Assembly (NCBI GenBank): GCA_963920525.1
Contig: OY986436.1
Coordinates: 14,955,467-15,019,466 of the forward strand
DNA length: 64,000 nucleotides
Reading direction: 5' to 3'
Source: Dichetophora obliterata
Lineage: Eukaryota; Arthropoda; Insecta; Diptera; Sciomyzidae
Positions 22,090-34,249 of the stretch are shown here, piece by piece. Numbering within the stretch: the stretch's first letter is position 1; each line of letters starts with the position of its first letter. The translations under genes and the position numbers were made by a program. Below the pieces are notes generated by a model, which was given only the letters and a program-made list of their open reading frames with translations, was not told where the DNA came from and did no database searches.

Positions 22090-24464
22090 CCCTTCGAGGG
22101 ACCCTAAGTAAATTATACGTCAAAGGTCCCTAAGGTCCGCTGGGACATAATATGAAAATTGCCTATAAAATGCACTAAAAATGATTGAACATGGGCAAAT
22201 TTTGGTTTTAAATTAAATATTAATTATTTTTATTGAGATATAGTCTTAATCTAATATTATTTTATTGTTCTGCTCGCTGAATCCTGGACGTTTTGCACGG
22301 CATGCAACGGTGAATCTGCTCTGAATGCTCCATACAAACAAACTTCCTGCAATTGCAGCATGCAAATCTTGTTTTACGTTGCCTGTTGTTTTGTTGTTGA
22401 CATAAATAGCAAGTTTTCCGTTGATCCCTGTGTTGGATTGGTGGTGCTTCGCTTGTAATGCTCTCTTCTAGTGGTATGACGTTGTAGTCCATCATAGCTC
22501 TCTTGATATGGGGGTAGCGGGTTATACGATTATTGAGCGCCCTTTCTTCGATTTCGGGAGTAGCCAACTGCTGAACTAATTTGTATAAGAACGACCGCCT
22601 CCTGTCGCTTTCCTGGCTCGGATTGAGGTCATTATAGGCGATAAATGATGCCAATGCAGCAACGTCCACAATATTATAAAACATGGCCAGTAACCAGCGT
22701 TTAGTACCTCTTTTACGTTTGTATAATGTGCTGTTGAAATGAGTACCACTGCTTTATTTTTCTTCGGCACATATGAGCATAGCGCAACGTTGTTGTCATG
22801 GTAGCCGAACAATGTACTATCAATTGGGCGATTGCGATTCTTTCTAAACTCACTGGGAATACAAGCTTTATTTGTGCGTAAGGTACCAACATATGCTGTT
22901 CTTTGGGTAATCAAGTTTTCAGCCAATTCAAGAGACGAAAAGAAGTTGTCTGCATACACAATGCGGCCAGTAAATAAGTATTTCTGCGCGAGCGTCATTG
23001 TCACTTTGTAGCCCAGCTGGGTTTCACGCTCCTGTCCTGGTGCTTTTCCAGAGTATATGATACCTTTGAGCGGATATTTGGTTTTTGCATCACATATCCA
23101 CCACACCTTTATTCCATATTTTGCAGGCTTTGATGGAATGTACTGTGTAAATGATGTCCGTCCTCTGTATGGAAATAGTTGTTCATCTACTGTTAGAGCA
23201 TCATGTGGTTCGTACCGACTTGCCAAATTAGCTTGCAGCATGAGCCAAATATCATCAATTGCTGCCGTTTTGCTGCTCTGTGACTTTTCCATGCGTGTGT
23301 TCACGTTGTCAAATCGTATGTACCTCAATAGCAGTTTGAATCTTTTGAATGACATTACAGCTCTGAAGATTAGTGGATGATTTGTATCAAACAGGCAGTA
23401 AGCTGGTTCATTGTTTGACTTATATAGGCCAGAAGCTATAAGCATTGCCAGGAACGCATCAAACTCCTTGGGTGTCAGTGGTTGCCATTCTTTGGGTCGT
23501 GTTGGACTAGCTTCATTCCACGCTTCAATACTTTGTTTGGCTTTTCGGTTAGTTTCTCTTACGATTATGTGTGACATTTCCTCGGTAAAAATTGTTTTGA
23601 ATATGCTCAATGGATCATCCGAAGTCATTATTGGTCCTATTCCTCTACTTCTTATGATGAAGATATTGTGCGATCTTACACGTGAAGTTGGTGGCGGCGC
23701 TTTCTTCCATTTCATACCATTTTTGCTAACATAATAGTCATCTGAAGTTGTTTCTTGATTTGGCGGCGTTTCATCATCATCGTCACTTGTATCTTCGTCC
23801 CAGTATTCAATAGTGGCTCCACTTTCGCAATCAGAGGCTTCTTCATTTATTTGGAACGATGGATCACTTATTTCATCATCGAAATCACAACTTTGTTCAT
23901 TTAGTATTTCATTTATATTGATTTTTGCTTCGCACATTTTTCTTTAGCTCAATTCAATTCAAAAGTTAGTACACAACTGTTGAATATTCTTGAAGCAACT
24001 GGTTTATATACCTTTTTTTTCCCCCAACATTCATGTAGGCACACAAGTAAAAGACAAATGCATCAGGGATGAACAAAGCAATAAAATAAGCAAACTTATA
24101 CCTCCCCCTGCTCATTTCTTGGAAAACCCAATTAGCAAAAATATTTATTTTATCTTGAAACTAAACGCAGTTGCAATTTTGAGCCATAAAACAATGAATT
24201 CCACGAAGTAATACCGTTAATTTGCTTAATTTTCATACTATGTCCCAAGGGACTTTAGGGACCTTTCTCGTAGGCAGTAAAAGTAAATCCTTAGATCTCG
24301 GTAACCACTGGTCCGATTTTAATGATCGAACCCGTAAAAGACGCAGAACTAAATGTTCCAGGAATACATGGTAACTTTGGGAGGGGTTCGTAGTGGCCAA
24401 AATAGGAGTAATTTGCGATTCAAAATCGAAAAAGTCCCTACGGACCCTAGGGTCCCACGAAGGG
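22090..24464 (-). mobile_element. piggyBac-like transposon, 2,375 bp, TTAA TSD
   Basis: The 19-bp terminal repeats CCCTTCGAGGGACCCTAAG and CCCTTCGTGGGACCCTAGG (right end read inward) differ at two positions. TTAA flanks exactly at 22086-22089 and 24465-24468. The element carries a nearly full transposase gene on the minus strand. It is the best preserved DNA transposon of the window apart from an internal deletion in that gene. Confidence 0.93.
22262..23937 (-). pseudogene. piggyBac-family transposase with internal deletion
   Basis: The first frame (ATG at 23937) has an acidic N-terminus and then the PGBD DDE core. It keeps catalytic Asp 251 (LTVDEQLFPYRGR) and Asp 330 (IVYADNFFSS). After KAVVLISTAH (about residue 404) the sequence jumps into another frame reading TLYKRKRGTKRWLLAMFYN. 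That frame continues to a C-terminal cysteine-rich domain (CYLCQQ, CCNC, CMEH, HRCMPC) and ends at 22262. The expected KPEI...YN.TKGGVD..D segment, with the third catalytic Asp, is missing. The copy is therefore predicted to be catalytically dead, although its ends and DNA-binding-like C-terminus survive. The nearest relatives are piggyBac transposases of insects. No intron is needed. Confidence 0.9.
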
Positions 24465-24468
24465 TTAA

Positions 24469-26084
24469 TTCTAGTAACCGGTTTTTCATTATGGCTTATC
24501 TTAACTTTTTTTTTAATAAAAAAATCTATTTCTTATTAAGCTAATTAAACACAATAAAATTTTTCCGTGATTTTACAGCAGTTCTACAAAGTTGAAGAAC
24601 TAACTGCGTAACTAGCTACTCATTCAAACAAACGAGAAGTTTGCTGTATTTGAGACAATAACCGCAAAACGAATATTCACCGAACAACTCCGCTGTTGCT
24701 GCCCACAAAATGCGATATAATTAAAGTAATAAAATTACATTAAAAGTTGACAGAGTTGAATGGAGCACATTATTTCTGATGAACTTGCATTTTGGTGGTT
24801 TTCATTTCTAATTTTTCTTTTTTCTTCCTACTTTCTCCAAACACGGAAGCCAGAGTTTTATTGAATTTTATCAGAAAGAGTGATATACAAATAAAAAGCT
24901 TAACTAGCTAGATAATGCAAACGTTACAAAAAGGATATTAGGTACATTTACTTAAATCTATAAAACCAACTCATAATCAAAACATGTTCTAATTTTTATA
25001 CATGAAATTAGCACATAAAACTAATATTTTTGAGTTTATTGCTCTTTTTTATGGTCAAAGTAATAAATACATAAAATTTTATAACTTTGTGATATTTTTT
25101 GTTTTCTTAACCATGTTTGTATTTAAATAACTAGCTTGATTTATTGCCACAACATCCGACTCAAATATTGCTCAGTTACGTCTCTATCGCTTGAGTGCCC
25201 AGATTATGAACTGCCAGCTTGATCCTTCTACAAGTTGCCTTTACTACATGTGGTCGAGCCTTGAAGGTTCAGCTCACACAGATACAGGTACGTAGACAGG
25301 ATTTTCCATCGGGAGGGGTGGGTTGTTGTTAAAAAAAGGAATTGATACCAATATGGCAACTGATGACAGTTTAATTATTCTTGATGTTGTCTTTTGACAT
25401 TTATTGATATTTGAGTATAATACCATGCCAGCAACAGGCGCTATAATTGTTTTTCATTTTCATTATTTTTATTTTTTTTTTCGTTCCATTAACTTTCGAA
25501 CGATATAAAACGGAGGTGTGCTGTTGAAGGAAAAGAAGTTATGGCGTAGATTGAGAAAATGTTAATGAATTTTCAATAAAAATTTAATAAGCGTTGAATT
25601 CAAAAAACCCTTCAAGAGCATACCTTTAATATATATTGTTGGATTGTTAGCCTTTTCGAAGCCAACGTTGCCTGTAAATTTGACAATATATTGGCAATTT
25701 TACAATATTTTGTCTATATTTGTCTTAATTTTAAAAATTTTGTATGTATACTTTCGGACCCTATGGTAGGGTTTGAACTCCAAAATCCCCTTACTTGGCT
25801 AAGTATCAGCTATATGAAAAATATTTGTATTTTTCTGGTCGACCTGGTAGGTTTTTTTTTTGCTGTTGTTGTTTTTATTATTATTATTATTAATATTATG
25901 ATTATTGCTCTTCTTTTTCATATGTTGTTTAGGTTTATTTCCTCTTGTCTCAAAATAAACACAACTTCTATTGGTATGTACGAGAGTATGTGCAAGATTT
26001 TGAATACCAAATATTTGCTCAAGAGGTTGAAGATAAAAATTGAATACACAAAATGCTAGGAGTATTAAAGAACTACTAAGCTGC
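24469..26084. other. Intronic stretch between two piggyBac-like elements
   Basis: No domain or terminal repeat is recognised. A 122-codon open frame (25691-26059) is hydrophobic and isoleucine/leucine-rich, typical of chance translation of AT-rich DNA. A T-rich run lies near 25848-25860. Confidence 0.5.
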
Positions 26085-26088
26085 TTAA

Positions 26089-28461
26089 CCCTAGTTCGGC
26101 CGACGAGTCACCGGGGTGACTATTTCATCTTTTTCTTACAAAAAAGTATGTTTTGAATCAATTATGTTAACCCATCTTCCGTGATATCTTAAAGTAATGA
26201 ATTTTAAGTACAAAAAACATAAATTAAAATTTTTAAATTTTTGTCTTTTTCAACTGTTGGTGACTATGTAAAAATGTATGAAGAATATATAAGAATTATA
26301 TTTTTATAAGATTTTTGTGGTCTTTTATTGATGTAATAACGTAATTTTATAAGAAAAGACACATTTTTAGTTTTTTTTTTTATTTTTATTCCTTGTATTG
26401 AATACATGATTATGGTTTGAATATGCTCCTGGCACACTGGCTGTTTACAAACTTGACATATTTTGCGCGGTTTCCGCTGTTTTTTTGTTTACATGCTGGC
26501 AAATATGACACTTGCCTTTGATTGGCATTCGGCCTGTTTCGAGTCAAACGAATATTTAATATAGCTTCCACGGCAGTACGTAGGTGATAATGCTGTAAGA
26601 CAAGATGGTTTAATGTTCGACGTTTGATGGCTTTAGTTTCCAATTCACGAGCAAGTCCATTTAGATAAGTACAGCGGCTGATATTAATACGACCTGTTGG
26701 ATTTTTCTCCCGATAAATGGCCCTGCCAACGTCATTAAATCCAACATATTGTAAAGTCTGCATCTTCCGCTTGTATGCGATGCGTCTTCCGCTTGTATGT
26801 ATATGCTCCGAGCAATTGGTTTATCGTATCAACACCACCTTTTGTACGATTGTAGTCGAGAATTATTTCTGGTTTGTTTGTGACTGGATCAATTGCTGCA
26901 TCATTGTGCAAGGTAGAGAGCAGAAAAACATTTTTGTTGGCTTTAGCCTTGTAACTCAGAAGCACAGTATCGTCACAGAATGCAAACTTCGAATCACCCA
27001 GAGGCAAGGATTTATCAAATTGCAACTCTTTTGGTATAAAACGCTTATTTTTCTGCACCGTGCTTACTAAACTAAGATTCATTTCTTTTAACGCAAGTTG
27101 CAATGAAGTGAAGAAATTGTCCGTAGTAATATTACGGCCACTATTTTTTCATGGTTACACCAACAACACAACAATTTTTCCACCTAAGTTATAAGCTATT
27201 GCCTGACAGGGCTACCGACCCAAATATAAGATGCCATGCAACGGATAGATGGTTTTCGCATCGCAGGCCCAAAACATTTGTATGCCGTATTTTGCTGGCT
27301 TTGACGGGATGTATTGGCGAAACGATACTCGGCCACGGAATGGATAAAGTTGCTCTTCGATTGTTATGTTGCTGTATGGCCGATATTGCTTACGCAAATT
27401 TTCGTTCATAAGCATTCAAAATTCTGATATTGGAGCAGCTTTGTCAGTAGCCTTTCGAGCGTCACGTATTGTTTGTTAGTCGAAACGAATGGTGCGAAGA
27501 ATAGCTTTGAATCTTCTTCGACTCATTGCTGCACGGTAGAGTGACAACGAATATAGAGCCCATAACTCATCGATGATTTCCATGCTGGACTTATGAACAC
27601 CACAACTCAAAACAATTTCATAAAATGCGTCCACTTCAATATTATCAGTTTTTCCCCATACTCGTGGTGATGACTATGGATGTTTCTCGTTCCAGTATTG
27701 GGACAGCTGGTCACCTTTTGTATTTGTGTGGCGCACTATTATATCCTTCATCACTTTGGAGAATAACAAATTGAATTAATCTAAGCGGCTTAAAAGTTCT
27801 TTGCAAGTAGGTCCAACTGAAACAAGATGACGGAATTAAATGTGTAGCCATTTAAAAATGAATGAAAAAATTAGAGCTGTAAGCTTAAACTCGGAACTAA
27901 ATTGGCTAACTTTCTTGTCTAAGAATGTTGTGGGCGCGAGTTTGTGCTGTGAGAATTAAATCTTTGACCTACTGCGTTCCATCAGGCGCATCATACACTA
28001 ATTGATCGGCATAATCATGGGCTGCGTCTATCTCGCCATCGCTATTGTGCACATTCACTTCGTCCATCCAATCATCTATCTCGGCATCCGATGCAATTTC
28101 GCCCTCTGATAGCCATTCATCATCTTCACCATCGTCGCCATCGCCGAATTCCACATCGTCATCATCATAGAGCAACGCCTCAATCTCCGCATTTGTCAAT
28201 GTGTCTCGTTTTGCATGCTTAGAAGTATTAATTTTTACTCACTAAGTACACTGAATTAACTTTAAACACAATTGCTCTGAATAAAGACTGTCAAACTCAT
28301 GACCTGATTGTATTGCCAGATAGTTAATTTAAATTTTTTTCCATTTTTTTTTGCAAAATTGTTTTGTTTTTAATGCAGAATTTATCACATTTTATAAAAC
28401 TATCACCGAGGTGACTGCGTCGGCCTTTAAAGGGCTATAAACATCGTCGGCCGAACTAGGG
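26089..28461 (-). mobile_element. piggyBac-like transposon, 2,373 bp, TTAA TSD
   Basis: The 18-bp terminal repeats CCCTAGTTCGGCCGACGA are identical at both ends, flanked by TTAA at 26085-26088 and 28462-28465. Subterminal palindromes AGTCACCGGGGTGACT (left) and ATCACCGAGGTGACT (right) are shared. The family is distinct from the 22090 element but almost equal in length. Confidence 0.93.
26410..28199 (-). pseudogene. piggyBac-family transposase, multiply disrupted
   Basis: Fragments in order on the minus strand are an acidic N-terminus (27969-28199, LTNAEIEALLYDDDD), a broken middle, the core ITIEEQLYPFRGRVSF (27212-27415), then ITTDNFFTSL...KPEIILDYNRTKGGVDTIN (26735-27140) and a C-terminal part (26410-26763). 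The first catalytic Asp is Glu (TIEEQL for TVDEQL). The second (TTDNFF) and third (GGVD) are kept. The usual fourth Asp is Asn (DTIN). A short duplication of CTTCCGCTTGTATG near 26766-26800 disrupts the region after YTYKRK. There is no in-frame ATG and several stops, so the gene is dead. Confidence 0.87.
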
Positions 28462-28465
28462 TTAA

Positions 28466-29289
28466 GAAACCAGCCACTAGAATGGAGAGGTAAAAAAATA
28501 AAATTGCTAGAAAAAGTTCGAATTCTTTAAAGAATGAGAAATTTCTCATGTATATTAATATAAAAATTTCGGATTTTATTAAATGTTAACTTCAGTCACA
28601 ACAACTATATAACGAATTTTAGTCATTTACTGGAAAGCTTATTATATAATATTTTTATATTTCTTAAAAAAATTTTGTTCATTCAAAAAATATCTCATTG
28701 CTTTGTAAATAGCCTGCCTTTCCTTAGTTCACTTCAAAAGTCACTTCATGGCTCGCAGTTATTACTTAAATTTAAGCGCACATTAAAGTTTGTATGCACT
28801 GGAAAAACTTTGCTACAACCTCATTAGCATTGATTCGTGTGTAGGTGAGTGAGTGTGCTTTCTTTTATGAAATGAGTATCGACTTAATTTCTAATTGCCG
28901 CCATATGAATGCGCAGTCACGTTTCATTGCTATAAAGATGGTAGAGAACGAGAAGAAAAAAACATTCCACGCACACGGTCCACGGTGGCAACATAATAAT
29001 GACTTTGATATATATGCTCGAAAATCAGCGGCTTTTTTGTGTTCAAAATTAAATCTGACTTTGTAGGGATTATATATGAATCGAACTATCTATTATTATG
29101 AACTATATCTATTTATTTCTTAGAGATAACCTACAATACGCATTTAACTATTAAACATATGTGAATATTATGTTTACAATGTATATATATATACTATACA
29201 TATATACGAACTTGATAAAATTTTCCCGGATATTCTTTTCTAAGCTCTCAAAAATTCCCGTTATTTTGATAAAAACTTCTTCACATCAT
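28466..29289. other. Intronic stretch, nothing recognised
   Basis: A TATATATATACTATACATATA tract lies near 29180-29205. The short open frames show no domain. Confidence 0.5.
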
Positions 29290-29298
29290 GAAAACTAT

Positions 29299-30426
29299 GA
29301 CTGTGCGCATAATCGCCCAAATTACAATCGCCCAAAAGTGCGGAAATAAACAATCGCCCAAAAAACCGGTTACAATTTTTGGACGATTGTTCATTTTGTG
29401 TTTGGGCGATTGTTCTTTGTTTTTTTGGAGAAAATTTAGAAGAATGTATAATCTCTAATCTTGTATAATAATAATATAACGTATAATCTTTAGAAGAATG
29501 AAAGAAATTTTTTGGGCGATTGTTCATCGCATTTTTGTGCGATTGTACATTATGAACAAACGCCCAAATTTCTTTGGACAATTATTCATTTCATGATTTG
29601 GGCGAAAGTTTGCAGTTTTGGGCGATTCTTCTTCGCTTTTTTGGGCGATTATTTATTTCATAATTTAGGCGATTGACTTATACGGCTGTGCGAATAATTG
29701 CCCAAGCTGCAATCGCCAAAATTGTGAAATGAATACTCGCCCAAAAAAAGAAACGCTAAAATTTTTGGGAGATTGTTCATAATGAATGTTCGCCCAAATT
29801 TGAAGAATGACTTATTTATGTATGAATGAATATAATGATGATCATTATGGCCGTAAAATGATTTGTCTTTATACGGAATTTAAAAACTACATTCCGTACA
29901 AGGACAAATTTTTTTTTTTTTATTTTTCATTTTGGGATTGGGCGATTGTATCTAGGGCGAATCTTCCAATAGACTTACACGGCTTTGCGAATATTGCCCA
30001 AGCCCAAAATGAACAATCAACCAAAAAAAAATTGGGCGATTGTAGCTTGAGTGAATATTCGCACAGATTAATACGGCTGTGCGAAAAATCGCCCAAGTTT
30101 TAATCGCCCAAAAGTACGAAAATGAACGATCGCCCAAATACCTTCAAAAATTTTTGGGCGATTGTTCATTTCGGGTTTGGGCGATTGTTCGTTTTGTTTT
30201 TTTTTTTGGGCAATTATTCATAATAAACAATGAACAATGATTGTACAATATGAACGAACCCCCAAATTTTTTTTTTTGCAATTATTCATTTCACGATTTG
30301 GGCGAAAGTTTGCAGTTTTGGGCGATTGTTCATCGCTTTTTTGGGCGATTGTACATTATGAACAAACGCCCAACTGTTTTTGGGTAATTGTTCATTTTTG
30401 GGTTTTGGGCGATTATTTGCACAGCC
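29299..30426. mobile_element. Fold-back element rich in GGGCGATT, 9-bp TSD (Mutator-like?)
   Basis: An exact 9-bp direct repeat GAAAACTAT flanks the element (29290-29298 and 30427-30435). The ends are GACTGTGCGCATAATCGCCC (left) and GGCTGTGCAAATAATCGCCC (right, read inward), 17 of 20 identical. The 1,128-bp interior has about thirty GGGCGATT/AATCGCCC motifs or close variants in both orientations, mostly 15-30 bp apart. Internal near-copies of the terminus (CGGCTGTGCGAA) lie at about 29689 and 30073, and a CGGCTTTGCGAATATTGCCC at about 29979. There is no coding sequence. A 9-bp TSD fits Mutator-like transposition; other 9-bp superfamilies cannot be excluded. Confidence 0.82.
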
Positions 30427-30435
30427 GAAAACTAT

Positions 30436-30907
30436 AGATATTCCTTGTACTATACAACGCATTTTGTATGAAAAGTCGTTAGTTGAAGAAAATAACGTAA
30501 TACGAAAGATGTATTATTTTGACATCAAAACTATTGTGATATTCTGAAAATTATAGAATTTCTTAGTTAGCTCAGATGACCGGTTTGCGCCCACTTCGAT
30601 TTGCATATCTTCGAACACCAAAAATAGGCAAGGGGTGAAAAAATTAAAAAAACAACCTGTTAGAATAAGTAAACTGCCTTGCTTGGCCAATAAATAAACA
30701 TTTTTCTCATACAACCTCATTATCTCAGAGTGTCAAAAAATATTAGAAATTCCATTTTTTACTTTGAAAGGCTATTTTCTTAATATTATTGATTTTTTAA
30801 TTTAATCGATTTTTCTCACATTTCTTTGTGAGAAAGTTGAATTGAATTGCTATAGCAAAATGACAAAATATGTACAGTCTATTATCATTTCTATGTTATA
30901 TATCAGG
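30436..30907. other. Intronic stretch, nothing recognised
   Basis: AT-rich with only a short open frame (30514-30720) lacking any domain. Confidence 0.5.
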
Positions 30908-31005
30908 GGTGGGCACGAGTGAAGCCAATAAGAGCCACATTAAGATTTTTCGTACCTTCCAAAGAGCCACACCGTACTTCAAATAAAGAAAAAACCTAAA
31001 CAAAT
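30908..31005 (+). mobile_element. hAT element terminus (second copy of the 2224-5033 family)
   Basis: CAGGGGTGGGCACGAGTGA, then GAGCCACATTAAGATTTT and AAAGAGCCACACC, align with the reversed right end of the element at 2224-5033 over about 95 bp. No partner terminus was found, so the copy is probably truncated. Confidence 0.72.
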
Positions 31006-31771
31006 TTTAATATACTCAGCCAAAAAATTATGGCAGCAGAAAACTATTTTATTTTTTATTGTTATTTGGGTAGCTGCTGCTCAGTGTTGCCAGGTGCCTT
31101 TTACTATTTACCCCTAGATTGGATTTCAAATCCCCCTAAAATTCCCCAAAAAATTTTTTTGGAAAAACATACAAAAATTTCATAGGAGTCAACTGGAAAA
31201 TAGTGCAACTCAGCCCTGCAGCCAGGGGGACAAGGGGGGAAACTCTCCCCTACTACAACCGTTTTCCCCCCTGGCCAAATCAGACACTGAAAAACTTTAA
31301 ATGAATAATTAATATTGAACAAAATGTTGTTATATTTGTTTGTTGCTTTAAAATTAGTTTAGTTTAAAATAAAAAAAATATACACATTCACCTTATTCAT
31401 GACTTGAATATGTATATGAAATTTGTTTAACAAAACATTTTAGACAAATTGTTACAATTTTCAAATTAATGCTTGATCGCCAACATTTGCTTCCAAAAAA
31501 TAAGATTTGAATTTTAATAATTTTTTTAACCCGTATCCATAGGAACTTTAAAGAAATGAAAAGCACGTTGTGCACCAATTTGATGCAGACTCAAAAAGAA
31601 TATATAATTCATTGAAATGTTTTTAATTTTTAAATTTTTTTTTTATGCATGATTAATGTTTATTAATTTTTAAGGAAGAAAAACTACATATCTTAATTCT
31701 ATCAATAGGGTCAGAATTCGTGAAATCGCCACGAAAAAATTTCTATAGTTATTTTTTTATTTAATATTGAT
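31006..31771. other. Stretch with a C/G-tract inverted repeat
   Basis: CAGCCAGGGGGACAAGGGGG (31210) and TTTTCCCCCCTGGCCAAAT (31261) form an imperfect inverted repeat. No coding sequence recognised. Confidence 0.4.
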
Positions 31772-33480
31772 TTATAAGATACCAATACCAATAAGATACC
31801 AAAATAAAAAAAATTTTTTTTTTGCTAAAGTTATTGTAAAGTGAAATTTTTCGTCACTTTTTAAATAAAGTCTCGCCATTTGCAAAAGAACTAACCGATT
31901 AAAATGAAACTCAGGTATATCATAGATAATAGTCAAAAACTTTGCGTTTAGAGGCAATCGATGACTCTGTTGATAAAGCAACCCAGCTAGAAGGTATTTG
32001 TTTGAGGCCTCTCTTGTGGTCTTACTGGTATGACTAAGCCGGCACTTCCTTACCTCTTTATGAGTAGCTTCCAAAGCATCCTCCGAAAGCATACCGATTG
32101 GTAAGGCAAAGTTCTAAGTTAGTTATCAGCATGAACTAGTATTTTATGTACTGTTATAGGCATGTAGTATAAAGGGTATTTTTCATTATAAATTTTGAAT
32201 GTTTCATTAAGCAATTCCTTTAAAGGTGATTGATTTATTAATTTTCCGCTAGACAGTATTCGCAATATCAAACCAAATTTTTTTTTATTAACATTACGTC
32301 TACGCCTGGTATCGCTGGAAATAGATTAGGATTTGAAAAAGCCTTTCTGGCAGTATTGCCATAATTTGAAGTCCCGTACCCAGTTCTCACTCTTTCAACT
32401 GTCAGCCCCATTTTCTGCTTGAATTCTTTTTGAACTTTTTGCTTTTTTTCGATAAATGCTGCGTTTGAACGTGAAACTTGTAAACTTGTGCAATATGCAA
32501 CAAACATTCAAAAGTTTGTATCCAAGCATGTAATGTAGATAAATCATACTTTAAATTAGTACACTACTGTTCTTGACATAACATGAAAGGAGTTCATTAA
32601 TGTGGGAGTTGCACCGCATAAAAAACAAGTGCTTGAGGATGGATTTTCTGCCAACACATTGTTTACTACACCACCTACCATCGCTAAATTCATTTTTTAG
32701 TGACATCAACGTTGTGCTCATTCACTGTGGCTGAAAATTTAGACAGTCTTTCTATTTGTTGTCCAATAGATTTTACATTTTGAGGTATTACTGACCGATT
32801 TTCTTTATTAAAAATTAATTTAATGGGTCGGCAGTACAATACAGAAGAAGGTGTTAAATTAATCCACAACTACGTTTGCTTGTGCATGTCATAGATTTTA
32901 AGTGGAACGAAAGCAACAATAAACATGAACTCATCAGTACTGCTTTCATTATAGAATGGTTGTTTGTATGTGCTATGACCAGAGCTACCATCGAAACCAC
33001 ATTTACATTCTAATAAAACTTCTATATTTTCAGTTACATTACTGAGTTTCAATAAGCTGAAAGCAGTCTTATCAAGCAAGGATTGCAAAGAAACTTCAGC
33101 TGAAATATCGGAAATAATGAAAGGCTTCGGTAGTAACTCTTTCTTAGCTTTCTTCAAAACGTGATAGCTTGGAAAAAAATCTTTATTAAAAGCATTTACT
33201 ACTGACCGCAAAACGTTCTATTTTCATACAAAAAGACTTAAGTCATAGTATAACGCAAAAGAATCACGTATTGGTATAGAAGTATGTATTATGCGTTTGA
33301 ATGTTTCTTTTTAAGATTTTGGCTGCATGTTCAATTTTTTCCGGTGAGTTTGATCCAATTAAATTTGAGCCATTCGACATTTTGTTTTATCGGAAGCTTC
33401 CTTAAACGTTACCTTTTTTCTCCCTCTTAACGAACTAGGAAGTACGACTACTCCCTTGCTTGTGCTGGGTCCCTAAATTT
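31772..33480 (-). pseudogene. Transib / RAG1-like transposase, decayed
   Basis: Consecutive minus-strand fragments match a RAG1-like DDE transposase family that I assign to Transib. In order they are a basic N-terminal SLRGRKKVTFKEASDKTK (about 33370-33460), AEVSLQSLLDKTAF and LLECKCGFDGSSGHSTYKQ (32870-33211), LHAWIQTFECLLHIA and RVRTGYGTSNYGNTAR (32268-32535), and MLSEDALEATHKEVRK (31772-32092). GFDGSSGHS corresponds to the region of the first catalytic Asp of RAG1, and SEDALEATHK to the region of its Glu (RAG1 has ESGNK). Blocks are separated by stops and gaps. An upstream frame (33602-33796) may be more of the N-terminus. Ends and TSD were not found. The family name is from memory of motifs. 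Confidence 0.68.
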
Positions 33481-34240
33481 AAAAGAACATCTTAAAACAT
33501 GCAATTATAAACATATAATAAAGTGAAGGTCTTACATCATAATATTGTAGTTGTTGTATGCTGCTTGTCCCATACAATTCTGGAACAAAAACTGAGTTCA
33601 ATCATTCTGTTCGACGACACCTGTTCCAAAGAATTCCAAACTTTTTAAACATCAACACAATACGCAAGTTGAGTTTTTCTAAATTAACTTCATTTACGCT
33701 TCTGTTCTTTAGAAAATGGAAAACAGCTTCATTTCTTCCTTTAAAACCAAGCGCACTCGAATTTAGCCAAACATTAATTTTTATTGGATCAGACACTATA
33801 AAATATATTTAATAATGTTAAAAAAACTCTGCACTGTTATCTAATAAAAATATTCTTACTTATTGTAAAATTTATTTTGTGATTGTTATTTTATTGTTAA
33901 ATGTTAATCTATTAATATATATTTAATATGTTAATGAATTTCTACTTCGATTTAATATTTGATGCACTTTAACTTGTTTTTAACTCTTCTGTTGTTTTGT
34001 TTTGTTTTAAAGACAACGGTTGTTTTTCACTTCATTCGTACTTTTCTTTTTTTCGTAGGTTTTAATAAATCATAGGTTATCAAAAATGTGCAGAGTTGCC
34101 AGAAAAAAATCATATTTTTGCTTAGTATTTTATTAATTTATTACACAACGAATCTTTGTACTTGCACACAAATATTATTGTGTATTTATTTATAACAAGA
34201 AGTTTAAATTAAATTTTATACATTTTTTTGGCACGCAACT
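33481..34240. other. Possible N-terminal flank of the Transib-like element, then AT-rich DNA
   Basis: Minus-strand 33602-33796 reads INVWLNSSALGFKGRNEAVF..., which fits an N-terminal part of the same transposase family but is not certain. Beyond 33820 nothing is recognised. Confidence 0.35.
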
Positions 34241-34249
34241 AGTGCTAAT

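Noticed and set aside
22576..23734. Plus-strand open frames of about 107 codons opposite the piggyBac gene
   Set aside because: They are antisense shadows of the transposase frame.
25691..26059. 122-codon hydrophobic frame
   Set aside because: Composition matches chance translation of AT-rich repeats (ATT/TTA runs).
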